The notes: generated by a model not told the origin, from the sequence alone. Positions 41,986 through 51,719 are shown, counted from the stretch's first letter. The stretch: 64,000 bases of DNA from CAYWMD01 sp964458575 (GCA_964458575.1 CAYWMD010000019.1:1-64000), one strand, 5' to 3'. Made by a program: numbers and translations.

Positions 41986-44939
41986 GGCTGAAGACCTTTC
42001 GCAGGCGGACGCCATACAGCCGTAACATCCTTGTACACCTCACCAGGGCCGGCATATTCGGCATCGAGCACCACGGGAATGTTGAGCGTTCTCAATTCGC
42101 TGAGATCCACACCGCTATTCCTAACCGGCCGCTGTATCTCGGGCACCAACCGGTCCGGCGCGCTCACCAAGACCATACCCAACCGCTCACCCGCCTGCTT
42201 CAAGGAATCCTTCACCTCCGCGCAGGAAGTGTTGAGGGCGAAACGCAGGTTGTCTGCGCCTAAGTCGTCAATCAGGCGCAAGGCCTCCGGCACGCTGCTG
42301 TGCCACCTGCCGGTCCGGTTTTGCAGATGCAAAGTGATCCCGCGCTCTTTCGCCCGGCGACACAGGTCGCGCAAACCGCGCTTGAAGGACGCCTCGACCT
42401 GCTCCGGCGTGGTGCCGAACTCAGGAGTCGTATGGGTGGCGATGACGGCATCGGTGGATCCGGCCAGATTCATCTTAGCCAAAACGTCATCCGTCCGGGC
42501 CACGCTGTCGGCGTATGGTGCCGGAAGCAGATCGAGCAGGGTCAGGTCGGGGAAGTGATTCAGCCCGGACGTGAAGTCCACCACCACGCGCAACTGTTGG
42601 CGCTCCAGCCACGATCGGTCGCGCTTCAGTTGCTCCGAGTCGCGCCGCAGCAGGTAGGTCCAATCCAGTTTCACGCCATCAAAGTGCTCGAAGAAGGTGG
42701 GCCGGCGCAAAATCTCCTCCCGGAGATCAGAGATGCCACGGAGGGCCAGCAGACGGCCCACGGGCCGACTTGGTACGTTTTCTTTCGCGAGTACGCGCAC
42801 GCCGGTTTCGTCCACCTGGACCGAGAAGAGCCGGACGTCTCCGCCGGAAATGTTGGTCGCGTCGGATCGCCCGCCATCATTGTTCTGGAACTCATGCGGC
42901 CAGTAGCCGGCAGCCGAGCGCATGTCTTTTCCGAGCACCAGCTCCGTGACCTTCTTGACCGGCCCGCAATGTGAGGTGATCTTAAAGGGCCTGGACTGGA
43001 GCGCGTTGTTAAACACCCCAACCGTGTAATCGCCCGGCCCCTTACGGCACGTGATGAAACCAAGATCGTCACCGACGGAGAAAAGCTGCTCCGAGCTGAA
43101 AGCAGAATCCAGCACTCGCCGGAAGTGGGCCAGCAGCGCGTGAGGCTGTGCCAGTGGTTGGTTCCAGTTGTGATGAGCCAACTCCCCCTGCACAGTCGGC
43201 TCGGCATTGATCCCAAACGGACTCAGCAGCAGCAAGATTTTACCCGCCCCAAGACGCAAACGGACCACGGCTGGCTGCTCGCCGCAGCTTGCCAGGACTT
43301 CAGCTCCGTCCGGCAGGGAAACGTCGCACAGGTCCATGGCTTGACGTTCGGTAGTTCGCGTTCTGTCCTTCCAAGTGACGACCGTGTCGGGGGGAAATCG
43401 CTTGGGTTGCCCGATGTTCCACTCCGGCCACAGGCGACGTGCATTCTCAGCGGTGACGATGAAGGTGCCGCCGGAGGCTACATAGGCGTCGAGCTTGGCG
43501 CGCAACTCCGCGTCCGCGGTGAAGAGATTTCCCGCAGCCACCACCACGCCGTATTGTTTCATGACCCACGCCATCGCATCCGAGTGCAACACGTCGGCCA
43601 TGTCACCGTAAGGCGTATTGCAGATCGTGCCGCGCTCATCGTGATACCAGGCACTGTCCTCATAGCCCGGGTAGAGCATCGAGAACACGGAGTGAGTCAG
43701 GTAGTCGCCGGAATCGTAAGGCAGATATCCCCACACCCGATACGCCGTGGTCCAGGTGCGCGCCGGCATCCAGCCGGCGAAGTGATCGAGCAGCAGAGCA
43801 ACCGGCGCGTGCATCACGCCGGGTTGTGGATGATCGGCGACGAACTTCACCGCGTCCTGCTGGATGAGGCCCAGCGGCGATAGCGGGCCGTCGCCGTTGG
43901 GCGGCCACCAGGATTTCTCGTACAGCGCGGCCTCAACACCAAGGATCACACTGTTGTAAAGATAGTGGCTGAACATCAGGCGGCGAAGGAGGTTCAAGCT
44001 GTTGCCTTTCGTCGGCCCGGAGTTCGCGGCCCGTGCTTCGTAATCCTTGTAGTGCCATGTGTTGAACACCGCGGCGTTGCCGAACCAATGCACGCCATAC
44101 TGTTTGCCCGCTCCGCGCAGGAAGGCGTAATGGATGCTCGAACTCGTCACCTTGTTCTGGGCCTCGGCGCCGGCCAGCACGACACGGCCTTCCTTGATGA
44201 GATACGGCCAATACCAGTAAACCATCAGCGCGTTCAGACGGTTTTCTAGATCATCTTCAATCCTGCTGAAGTAATCATGAGCTTGAAGGTATTGGCCCAA
44301 GCGGTCGGCGGCAAACGGCGACTGAATCTTCCGCAGGTTGAAAAGGTATCGGCCGTCGTGCTCCCCCACATCGAAACCCAGAAAGCGATCTCCGAGTTTC
44401 TCATCCAGCAATTTCAGCGTCTCGGACGGCACTTGAATTTGGTTCGACACGCTACCGGGAACATATCCCCCCACATCAAAGAGGTAGTAGCCACGGCGTT
44501 TCAATTCATCGAGCGCTTCGCCAAGCTTCGGATTCGAGACCAGATCAATCGTCGGCATGCAAACGGTTCCCAAGCCCTGATTAGTGAAGGCAGCGGTAGG
44601 CAACGTCCTCAGGGCGACGAATTGCGGTCGCCCTCCGAACGTCGCCCAAGTAGGGACGCGGCTTGGACGACGGGTGTAATCAGGGTAAAGAGTCGGATCG
44701 AGCAAATACGGATAAACCGTCGGCTGCACTTCCGTCATGCGTGCGTCATTGCCTTCGGGAGGTGGTTTGGCATGGCTAACTTCACCCCGGCAGAGTGCAA
44801 CGAACACCAAGGCGACTAGGCCGAACGACAGCATCTTCCACCAGCTTGGTCGGAATGGCCTATCAAAAGCACATCCGCCGCCGCCATCAAACCGGCAGAT
44901 CGCTTTCTGCGGGCTATTGGCTGTTTGCGACATAAGCAT
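41982..44939 (-). CDS. Secreted fusion: beta-galactosidase-type amidotransferase-like domain and xylose-isomerase-like TIM barrel
   Basis: This encodes 985 residues; the ATG at 44834 is an alternative start right before the signal peptide (FGLVALVFVALC). After a large N-terminal part (to about 440, WWPPNGDGPLSPLGL, DHFAGWMPARTW) it has a class I glutamine-amidotransferase-like region (about 450-560; LHSDAMAWVMKQYGVVVAAG, GGTFIVTAENARRLW). This is like the trimerisation domain of beta-galactosidases. The C-terminus (about 720-985) is a xylose-isomerase-like TIM barrel (GLRDLCRRAKERGITLHLQN, IDDLGADNLRFALNTS). The combination is not one I recognise. It precedes the GH35 gene with a four-base overlap. 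Confidence 0.6.
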   Translation of the reverse strand: MLMSQTANSPQKAICRFDGGGGCAFDRPFRPSWWKMLSFGLVALVFVALCRGEVSHAKPPPEGNDARMTEVQPTVYPYLLDPTLYPDYTRRPSRVPTWATFGGRPQFVALRTLPTAAFTNQGLGTVCMPTIDLVSNPKLGEALDELKRRGYYLFDVGGYVPGSVSNQIQVPSETLKLLDEKLGDRFLGFDVGEHDGRYLFNLRKIQSPFAADRLGQYLQAHDYFSRIEDDLENRLNALMVYWYWPYLIKEGRVVLAGAEAQNKVTSSSIHYAFLRGAGKQYGVHWFGNAAVFNTWHYKDYEARAANSGPTKGNSLNLLRRLMFSHYLYNSVILGVEAALYEKSWWPPNGDGPLSPLGLIQQDAVKFVADHPQPGVMHAPVALLLDHFAGWMPARTWTTAYRVWGYLPYDSGDYLTHSVFSMLYPGYEDSAWYHDERGTICNTPYGDMADVLHSDAMAWVMKQYGVVVAAGNLFTADAELRAKLDAYVASGGTFIVTAENARRLWPEWNIGQPKRFPPDTVVTWKDRTRTTERQAMDLCDVSLPDGAEVLASCGEQPAVVRLRLGAGKILLLLSPFGINAEPTVQGELAHHNWNQPLAQPHALLAHFRRVLDSAFSSEQLFSVGDDLGFITCRKGPGDYTVGVFNNALQSRPFKITSHCGPVKKVTELVLGKDMRSAAGYWPHEFQNNDGGRSDATNISGGDVRLFSVQVDETGVRVLAKENVPSRPVGRLLALRGISDLREEILRRPTFFEHFDGVKLDWTYLLRRDSEQLKRDRSWLERQQLRVVVDFTSGLNHFPDLTLLDLLPAPYADSVARTDDVLAKMNLAGSTDAVIATHTTPEFGTTPEQVEASFKRGLRDLCRRAKERGITLHLQNRTGRWHSSVPEALRLIDDLGADNLRFALNTSCAEVKDSLKQAGERLGMVLVSAPDRLVPEIQRPVRNSGVDLSELRTLNIPVVLDAEYAGPGEVYKDVTAVWRPPAKGLQP

Positions 44940-47166
44940 ACGGCTCCCGCGTCTCTACTGGGGCCACCTTGAGCGACTTGGCTTGAGGATTGAAAATTAC
45001 CCACTCGACACGACCCGCTTCCATTTCGAGCCGAAGGATCGAAGCCTCGACATCGTCGCGAATCACTTTGATCCCAGAGGCGTGGGCGGTGGCTTGGAGG
45101 TCGCTGGCGTAATCGCCCTTTGAACCGGGGTTGTTCGACATCGTGCGCGAGCGATACGGCGGATGCGGATAGTAGACTTGGGTGAATACAAGCTTCTCTC
45201 CGGCGGCAGGCGTGCCTTCCCAAAGGTAGCGGACCTGGTTGGGACACCAATCGGTCCGCGGGTCGGTCTCCATGCGATCCACTACTTGCAGCCGGCAATC
45301 CGCGCGCGGAGCGAACCAAACCAATAGGTCCGCCAGCGGCGTCTTCAGACTGCGGTTGCCATTATCGTCTATCGGCGCGTGAATGAAGGTGTTTGCCCAG
45401 TGGCTGCCGAGCTGCGGGCCGATGTTGTGGGTGTTCCACAGCGGCGCGACACGGGCCTTGAAGGTTTCCTCGAACGTCACGATCTCGCGCGTGGCGAGGA
45501 AGCGGTTCTTTGCAAAGACAAACTCGCGTTCGTAAACCACGGGCAAACCGTCCGGGTTCTGCACGCGGACGCGAGCGTAGGTGGCCTGCGGTGTGTCTTT
45601 GAAATACGTCACCTCCGAGCGGATGTCTGGCGGGCGGCCATTCCACATTTCGTTGATGCGAATCGGGTCCGGGTGCAACCGAAGTTTGACCGTGTGGCCG
45701 ACGTCCTCGATCAACGCGCGGTTCTCGACGGTAGCGCCTTTGCTGTCGGCGATCTGTGTGAACGGAGTGCCCCAGCGAGTCAGCCCCATGATACCGCCGG
45801 GATTTGCCGGGAAGCTCGTGGGATGCAACTCGACGAGCGCAAAGAGGTCGCCGGGATTCCAGCCGCTGCGCAAGACCAGTTTGTCCGGCCATTCCTTGCC
45901 GGTCAGAAACCAACCGCAACAGAGCTGGCCGCAGTTGGTTCGCGGATCGGAATTGCCCAACAACCGTTCGATGTGTTGCTTGTCCGCGACCGGAACGCGC
46001 GCAGTCTCGATGCGTTTGTCCCAGAACGAACCCGCGTCAGGCTGAACCGGCTTCACAGAATCGTCGGCAAACAACCAGGCAAGGGCAATATGCCACGAGC
46101 TGGATGCGTCCAGCCGAAAAGTGTCCCGGTTGAACTCGGGGGATTGAGAGCGCAAATAGTTGAGCAGCTTGTGCGCGACGTATCGGTAACGGCCATCGCC
46201 CGTCTTCGCCGCGAGGCGTTCCAGGACTGCGAGGCGGAAGCTCGCCGTTTCATTCCACCCGCCGTTCGGGCCGAAGGGAATGACCGCTCCATCAGGTGAA
46301 ATTCCCGCCATGAGCCGCTCCCACAATCTTTTCATGCCCGGGTCGCTGTACACGCGATCGTCGCCGGTCCATTGGTCGGCTGCCCAGGCGAGAGGTGTGT
46401 AAGACAGCATACTGTAGTGGACATCGTTTTGCCCGATGTCCTTGACCTTCCAAAAATCGCCGAAGACCAATTCCGAGTAGCGTTTCCAGTGCGCCGCTTC
46501 GGGGATGTCCGGATACCACGCCGCCGCCCGGCCTTTCGCGTAGGCTTCGGGCATTGAACGATGACAACCTCCACGCCACTCGATCGGCTCGGTATCCCAG
46601 ACATGGACATTTCGGCAGTAATAGAGCCACATCTCCCGAAACCAAGCGGCATCAGGTTTCATCGCACCGCCTTGAATGAGATACTGGCGGTAGAGCGGAA
46701 TTAGTGGCGACGGATGTTCGAACTGCCAGAACCATTTCCGCTCTGCGACCTGCTTCTGCATCTCGGCGTGAAACGCCTTGAGCATGGCGATGCAGGCTTC
46801 GCTCCACATCGCGTCGCCGGTTTGCACATACTTCACGAGCACTGGCATGAACAAGCGCGGGCCATCCATGCCGCGATTAGGATTTTGGGCGATCTCGGCG
46901 GGGTTCTGCGCGTCGAGGCAACGCAGGTAAGTCTCGCGCGTCACCAGGTCCTGCGGGACGGGGTAGAACGCAGGGTTACCGACATCGCACGCGCCGTTGA
47001 AGCGGTAGTGCTCGACGGCCACCGTGTAACGCGTGGGTGCGCCATGGAGTTGAACCTCACTCCAGGCGGACTTCTCGGAAGAAGCTGTGGCTGTCGCGGC
47101 CGCACGGAAGGTGACGGAACTGAGCAGCAGCAAAAGGCAAAAGTTGAGCAAGGGAGTTGTGTTCAT
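44914..47166 (-). CDS. Secreted protein, probable alpha/alpha-toroid lyase-like enzyme
   Basis: This encodes 750 residues with a signal peptide (1-22). The N-terminal half (40-430) is helical with toroid-like features (GQNDVHYSMLSYTPLAWAAD, NGGWNETASFRLAVLERLAA). From residue 440 to the end it is beta-rich (LVLRSGWNPGDLFALVELHP, REFVFAKNRFLATREIVTFE), the order seen in heparinase II/III-like lyases. The heparinase-type segment is suggested by GDLFALVEL, but I cannot confirm a family. Its start overlaps the stop of the beta-helix gene by four bases, and its 3' end overlaps the start of the fusion gene by 26 bases. Confidence 0.65.
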   Translation of the reverse strand: MNTTPLLNFCLLLLLSSVTFRAAATATASSEKSAWSEVQLHGAPTRYTVAVEHYRFNGACDVGNPAFYPVPQDLVTRETYLRCLDAQNPAEIAQNPNRGMDGPRLFMPVLVKYVQTGDAMWSEACIAMLKAFHAEMQKQVAERKWFWQFEHPSPLIPLYRQYLIQGGAMKPDAAWFREMWLYYCRNVHVWDTEPIEWRGGCHRSMPEAYAKGRAAAWYPDIPEAAHWKRYSELVFGDFWKVKDIGQNDVHYSMLSYTPLAWAADQWTGDDRVYSDPGMKRLWERLMAGISPDGAVIPFGPNGGWNETASFRLAVLERLAAKTGDGRYRYVAHKLLNYLRSQSPEFNRDTFRLDASSSWHIALAWLFADDSVKPVQPDAGSFWDKRIETARVPVADKQHIERLLGNSDPRTNCGQLCCGWFLTGKEWPDKLVLRSGWNPGDLFALVELHPTSFPANPGGIMGLTRWGTPFTQIADSKGATVENRALIEDVGHTVKLRLHPDPIRINEMWNGRPPDIRSEVTYFKDTPQATYARVRVQNPDGLPVVYEREFVFAKNRFLATREIVTFEETFKARVAPLWNTHNIGPQLGSHWANTFIHAPIDDNGNRSLKTPLADLLVWFAPRADCRLQVVDRMETDPRTDWCPNQVRYLWEGTPAAGEKLVFTQVYYPHPPYRSRTMSNNPGSKGDYASDLQATAHASGIKVIRDDVEASILRLEMEAGRVEWVIFNPQAKSLKVAPVETREPYAYVANSQ

Positions 47167-48461
47167 GGTTTCCGACGTTCATCGAGCACTTCTTTGACGG
47201 CCTTGACCGAGTTGCCCTCCAGCACAACTTCACCCGCTTTCTTGCCAATGCGGATGCCGGTGTTTTGCCGTCCGCTGCCGGTGTCTTCGATCACGTTGCT
47301 ACGGATGATCGTGCCGTGCGTTGCCCCATCCACGAACAAACCCCAGCCTTCGTTGTCGCGAACAGTGTTGTTTTCGAACGTGACGCGATGCGCGGCCATC
47401 GGCTCGGTCTCCGCGCGCCAATAAACGCCGCCGAGCTTGTTGCCGATGACGGTGTTGCTGCGGACAAAGTTGTCGCTGTCCTTGTGGCCGATGGACATGC
47501 CGTAACCGCCGTTGTTCTCCAACCAGTTGCCCTCGGCCACGCCGCCACGCACGCGCCAGCAAAAGAAAAATCCGTCGTCGCCATTCGCAATGGCGCGCGA
47601 GTTTTTCACCGAGGGCCGTTGCGAACCGCTGCCGGGATGCAGCCCAAACCCGGCACTGCGCTCAACGACACAGCCTTCCACCTTCACATCGTTCGATTGC
47701 TGGAAGCTGATGCCATCGCCGTTGTAATCGTGGACGAAGCAGTTGCTGATCACACAATTGTCGCCGCGATAAAGATAGATGCCGGCGGTGCGGCAGCCGT
47801 CCACCTTGGTGGGATTCTCGGCGCGATTGCCGTCCACGGTGAGGTTCTCCACGCGGGCATCTTCCAAGTTGTAACCGCTGATGACCGGGAAGATGGTCAC
47901 GGCGAAGCCGCCATCGCTCATCAGGATGTCCGCGTTCATTTGGCGCGAGAGGGTGAAGTAGTTGGAACGCGAGTTCAGGATTGTCGCGCAGACGCCAAGG
48001 AAGTTGCGCTGCGTTTTCGACGCCACATAAACGCCGCTCCCAATGGCGAAGCCTGCGGAATTCTGCACCGTGATCGCCGCCTCGCCGAAATCTCCGTCTG
48101 CAGCGAGAAGTGAACGATGCTCCCGATCTTTCTTGAGCACGGTCTTGTCGCCAGCGCCCCGCACCGTCACGCGACTGCGCAGGTGCAGCGAATCGCGCAT
48201 GAGATATTCGCCCGCGCCTATTTCGACCACCCCGCCGCCTAGGTTGCCGACGTAATCCACCGCGGCTTGCAAAGCGCGATTGTCGCCACCGAGGACGTCC
48301 GCATCCCGCAGGCCGACCGTGATACTCACCGCCGGGCGGGCGTGCAGTTCGTTTTCGGCGTGTTTGCGGCCGGCTTGGCCAGCGCGAATCACCGTGGCCA
48401 TTGGCATGGATAAAGCCCAAGCTAGTAAGCCAACCATCTGAAAAATCAATATGTGCTTCAT
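47163..48461 (-). CDS. Secreted right-handed parallel beta-helix protein
   Basis: This 432-residue protein has an N-terminal signal peptide. The opening LQAAVDYVGNLGGGVVEIGA, then YLMRDSLHLRSRVTVRG, is the pectate-lyase-superfamily start of a beta-helix. Repeated PbH1 turns follow from about 190 to 420: NCVISNCFVHDYNGDGISFQ, DVKVEGCVVERSAGFGLHP, GVAEGNWLENNGGYGMSIG and HRVTFENNTVRDNEGWGLF. No catalytic residues can be named with confidence. It should be a polysaccharide-binding or -cleaving protein of the pectin-type group. Both its start and its stop overlap neighbours by four bases. Confidence 0.8.
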   Translation of the reverse strand: MKHILIFQMVGLLAWALSMPMATVIRAGQAGRKHAENELHARPAVSITVGLRDADVLGGDNRALQAAVDYVGNLGGGVVEIGAGEYLMRDSLHLRSRVTVRGAGDKTVLKKDREHRSLLAADGDFGEAAITVQNSAGFAIGSGVYVASKTQRNFLGVCATILNSRSNYFTLSRQMNADILMSDGGFAVTIFPVISGYNLEDARVENLTVDGNRAENPTKVDGCRTAGIYLYRGDNCVISNCFVHDYNGDGISFQQSNDVKVEGCVVERSAGFGLHPGSGSQRPSVKNSRAIANGDDGFFFCWRVRGGVAEGNWLENNGGYGMSIGHKDSDNFVRSNTVIGNKLGGVYWRAETEPMAAHRVTFENNTVRDNEGWGLFVDGATHGTIIRSNVIEDTGSGRQNTGIRIGKKAGEVVLEGNSVKAVKEVLDERRKP

Positions 48462-48718
48462 TCTCGTTTCCCCATTTGTTTCACCGATTGCTTCGTGGTG
48501 TCTGGCCAGTACGGCGACTGCGTGAGAGCGGTCTTCAAGTAGGTTTCAAACCGGGCAACCAGGTCGGGATGTGAGGTAGCGACGTCGTGGTTCTCGGCCG
48601 GATCGCCAACCACATCGAAGAGCTGGAGCGGCTGGTTTGACCCGGTCGCAGTTGCGGAACAAGCAGGCTGCGCGTTGAGGAATAAGCGGCTGGGACGTTT
48701 GAGTAGGGCGTACGCCAT
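48458..48718 (-). pseudogene. Remnant of a sulfatase C-terminus
   Basis: The last 60 residues of this minus-strand frame read LQLFDVVGDPAENHDVATSH, then PDLVARFETYLKT, the end of an arylsulfatase (LYDLxxDPxExxDLA). No catalytic N-terminal part exists: upstream the frame enters the pectate lyase gene in another frame. The stop at 48458 still overlaps the start of the beta-helix gene by four bases. It is a remnant of a sulfatase gene that once preceded the beta-helix gene in the operon. The upper boundary is approximate; homology is clear from about 48628 down. Confidence 0.7.
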
Positions 48719-48744
48719 ATTGGTCAGGATGTTGCAAAAGCCTA

Positions 48745-50097
48745 TCAGCGGTGTGGTTTTGAGGCGTTTAGGAACTCTTCGAGATTCGTGAAGCCGTCGC
48801 CATCGGCGTCGGTCAAGCCATCGCTGGGATCGTTGGGATTGAAGCCGTGTTGGCGCTCCCATTCGTCGAGCATGCCGTCGCCATCGGAGTCGGGAGGTGC
48901 GGCGGTGGATTTCAGTTCGGGCCAACCGCCAACCTGTTTTGGCGAATCAATGATGCCGTTGCCAAAAGTCGGCTTTCCGGTTTCGACCTCGCGAATGATG
49001 CGAGCGTCATGGCTGTCACGCCGTGGCAGCGTTGCTCCGGCGTCGCGCAGGACAAGTCGGTAAGCCTCGGCGGCAGATTGCGTAACGACTGGTGCCGCAG
49101 GAAACTCCGTGCGGCGGCGATTCACGGCCTCGGAAGTTTTGCCTTCAAAGTCAATGCCACCATTCCAATTGTCACCTGAGACAGCCGGGAATCCTTCCAC
49201 GAAGTTACCCTCGATGAACCAGAGCGAGTTGTAGCCGTAGGCACTCTGCGTATCGTCAATGCGCGCGATGCGACGACGGACTTCGGCGAGCGTCGCCGGG
49301 CCAGGTTTGTAGTAATTGTTGACCACATTGATGCTCGCGGGTTTCCCGTCGCAGGAGCGGTGTTCCCAGTTGAAGATAACCGAGCAGCGATGATCCATAT
49401 TAACGGTGAGTTCGTGGGCCTGGCCTGCCACGCTCGGATTGCGGGCGGTGCAGTGTGCAAAAAGATTGTGGTGATAAGAACAGTTCTCTCCTCCCCAACT
49501 CGCGCCGTACGCGTGTGGACCTTTCTGGTGGACGCTGTGATTGAGGGCCTCCGCCATCATGCACCACTGAACCGTCACATTGGTCGTGCCATGCCAGACG
49601 TTGATGCCCTCGTCAATGGACCAACTCACGGAGCAGTGATCCATTATGATGTTGTTCGCCCGTCGCACTTCGATGCCGTCGTGCTGCAAACCCGCTTCGT
49701 CACCGGGACGCACGCGCAAATGCCGCACGATGATATCGTGCGCGCCTCTGATCTTGAGCGGAAAACGCTTCAGGCAAATCCCGTCACCGGGCGCGGTCTG
49801 ACCGGCGATGGTAAGGTTGGAATTCGAAATGATGAGGTCCGTTTGGAGGTCGATCGTACCGGACACGCGAAAGACAACCGTGCGTTGACCAACGCTGACG
49901 GCATCGCGCAGCGATCCCGGACCAGAGTCGTGGAGATTGGTCACGGCGTATACGGCACCGCCGCGACCGCCTATTGCAAATCGTCCGGCACCTTCGGCGC
50001 CAGGAAACGCCACAGTCTCCCCGAGAGCGCTGATCAGGTGCAGACAACCGAGCAAGGTGAGGAGAAAGACTTGCCTATGATTTGCGACGGTCTTCAT
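48745..50097 (-). CDS. PL1-type pectate lyase with calcium-binding C-terminal repeats, secreted
   Basis: This encodes 450 residues from the ATG at 50097, with a signal peptide. It has family features of PL1-like pectate lyases: FPGAEGAGRFAIGGRGGAVY, SGPGSLRDAV, SGTIDLQTDLIISNSNLTIA, RHLRVRPGDEAGLQHDGIEV, and IIMDHCSVSWSIDEGINVW. The C-terminal 50 residues have DSDGDGMLDEWERQHGFNP and DADGDGFTNLEEFLN, acidic loops like thrombospondin type 3/dockerin-like calcium motifs. It cleaves pectin-like chains by beta-elimination if active. A sulfatase remnant separates it from the beta-helix gene. Confidence 0.8.
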   Translation of the reverse strand: MKTVANHRQVFLLTLLGCLHLISALGETVAFPGAEGAGRFAIGGRGGAVYAVTNLHDSGPGSLRDAVSVGQRTVVFRVSGTIDLQTDLIISNSNLTIAGQTAPGDGICLKRFPLKIRGAHDIIVRHLRVRPGDEAGLQHDGIEVRRANNIIMDHCSVSWSIDEGINVWHGTTNVTVQWCMMAEALNHSVHQKGPHAYGASWGGENCSYHHNLFAHCTARNPSVAGQAHELTVNMDHRCSVIFNWEHRSCDGKPASINVVNNYYKPGPATLAEVRRRIARIDDTQSAYGYNSLWFIEGNFVEGFPAVSGDNWNGGIDFEGKTSEAVNRRRTEFPAAPVVTQSAAEAYRLVLRDAGATLPRRDSHDARIIREVETGKPTFGNGIIDSPKQVGGWPELKSTAAPPDSDGDGMLDEWERQHGFNPNDPSDGLTDADGDGFTNLEEFLNASKPHR

Positions 50098-50136
50098 CAG
50101 GAAAATGCTGGGGCTTCCTTTTCGGTTCACGTGCGC

Positions 50137-51711
50137 TCAGCGTCCGGTGGATGAGTTCCGTTCGAGGGCGTCGGCCATCTCCCGGCGCAAGGCATCCAAG
50201 AGCGCGGGATCGGTGGTGTAGGTGTTGAGATCAGTCGTCGCCCGGGCGATCAAAGCCTGCATCGCTTCCTTGCCCCGCGCCTTCTCGAACAGCGTCAGGT
50301 ATTCGAAATCGTCCAGCCCGTCGCGCAGCAGTTCCAAGCGGATGGAGGTGACGGGACCGTTGATGCCGACGCGGTCGCCGGGATAGACCAGTGAGCCATC
50401 GCCGTAGGCGCCCCGGCCGCCGAATTCATAGGTGCGCATGTTGGTCCAGGGATCGCGGGTGAATTGCGGATCCCAGTAAATCGCCGACCAGTAGAGGAAG
50501 CCGTTTATGCCCCGCTGCTTCTGCTGCCAGAAAAGAATGCGATGCGCCGCGCCGGCCCAGTGGATCATCAAGTTGGCTCGCGGCTGCCGCGGCACACAAC
50601 AGACATACCACCACGAATCGTCGCCACGTGCGGCGCGCTTTGCCTGGGCTTCAACGTCCAGCGCACTGGACAAGGGGCACCACAGGTTGACCAAGCCGTC
50701 CATTCGTTCGTAGGTGGACTGGCCCGACCGCTCGCGAGGATTGCCGTTGAAAGGCGCGGTGATGCGCGCATGCGGCTCGATGGCTTGAATGCGCTGAGCC
50801 TTGCGGCGCAACTCCGCGAAGTGCGCCGGCTCATCCGGTTCATCAATGGGATAGAAGAAACCTTTCTCCAGCCAGTTGTTCGTCCTGAGGTGCTCAATCG
50901 TGCGGCGCAGCACCGCGTCGTCGTCGCTGTAGGGGATCACGAAGCTGGTCAGGCGGGGATCGTTCAACCATTGCGCCGTCTCGGGATCAAACAGGTCGCA
51001 CGGCAGTTGGTAGAGTGACAGGCGGCGTTCGAGAAAGAAGCGGTAGTAGTTGCGGCGGAGTTCAGACGCCTCCGGCGTGCCTGGTTTCACGCCGTGTTGT
51101 TGCAGAACGAATTCCCACGCCTCGTTGCCAATCGCCGTTCGCATGGAAGGGCGCTCCGGCAGCTTGAATCCTCGGACGCGCAAACGAATTGGAATTTCCC
51201 GCCCCGAACCGTCCTGGAAGGCAAGCCCGAGCGTGGAGTGGTAAAGCCCCGGAGGTGTCAAGGCTGGCACATTTACGCTCACCCAGATCGGTTGGGTCAG
51301 ACCGTCTCGCAAGGTCAGCGGACATTTCAACGGCGGCAACGGATCCGGCCACGCGCGGTTCAAATCCGGCAGATAGACATATTCCACCTTGAGCAACTGC
51401 GCGCGGATGAATGGAACCGCGCCGCCAACTCCCGCGAAACTCGCCAACGTGGCGTTGGTCAGGACAAGCTCGGCCCCTTGAACCCGCAATACCACTTGGG
51501 CGGCCTCGGTTTCGTTGGCTGCGGCCTCCAACCGAATTTCAGCCTCCGCATTGGCCGGCGGGTCGTCTTCACGAAAAACCTTTTGCGCCGCCGCCATCGC
51601 CCAGACGCGCAGCTCTGCTCCAGAAACCTCCGCCGCGACCGCGCAGTGCGGCAGCAACAAGCTCCAATAACTCAGCAGACTGATCAGGCAAATGAAGGCA
51701 GCACGATTCAT
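50137..51711 (-). CDS. GH123-like (DUF4091) secreted glycoside hydrolase
   Basis: This is a 524-residue protein with a signal peptide (1-27) and an N-terminal beta-sandwich. The barrel part has GFFYPIDEPDEP with D290-E291, the Asp-Glu pair that catalyses in GH123 (substrate-assisted beta-N-acetylgalactosaminidase). Further markers are LFWQQKQRGINGFLYWSAIY and SIRLELLRDGLDDFEYLTLF, the DUF4091 end. Members of this group act on N-acetylgalactosamine-bearing glycans. DUF4091 proteins that are distant from GH123 may have other substrates. It lies 11 bases after the GH36 gene. Confidence 0.75.
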   Translation of the reverse strand: MNRAAFICLISLLSYWSLLLPHCAVAAEVSGAELRVWAMAAAQKVFREDDPPANAEAEIRLEAAANETEAAQVVLRVQGAELVLTNATLASFAGVGGAVPFIRAQLLKVEYVYLPDLNRAWPDPLPPLKCPLTLRDGLTQPIWVSVNVPALTPPGLYHSTLGLAFQDGSGREIPIRLRVRGFKLPERPSMRTAIGNEAWEFVLQQHGVKPGTPEASELRRNYYRFFLERRLSLYQLPCDLFDPETAQWLNDPRLTSFVIPYSDDDAVLRRTIEHLRTNNWLEKGFFYPIDEPDEPAHFAELRRKAQRIQAIEPHARITAPFNGNPRERSGQSTYERMDGLVNLWCPLSSALDVEAQAKRAARGDDSWWYVCCVPRQPRANLMIHWAGAAHRILFWQQKQRGINGFLYWSAIYWDPQFTRDPWTNMRTYEFGGRGAYGDGSLVYPGDRVGINGPVTSIRLELLRDGLDDFEYLTLFEKARGKEAMQALIARATTDLNTYTTDPALLDALRREMADALERNSSTGR

Positions 51712-51719
51712 AGTCTCTC

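Noticed and set aside
48719..48925. Extension of the sulfatase remnant upstream.
   Set aside because: The frame there is an Arg-rich shadow of the pectate lyase gene.
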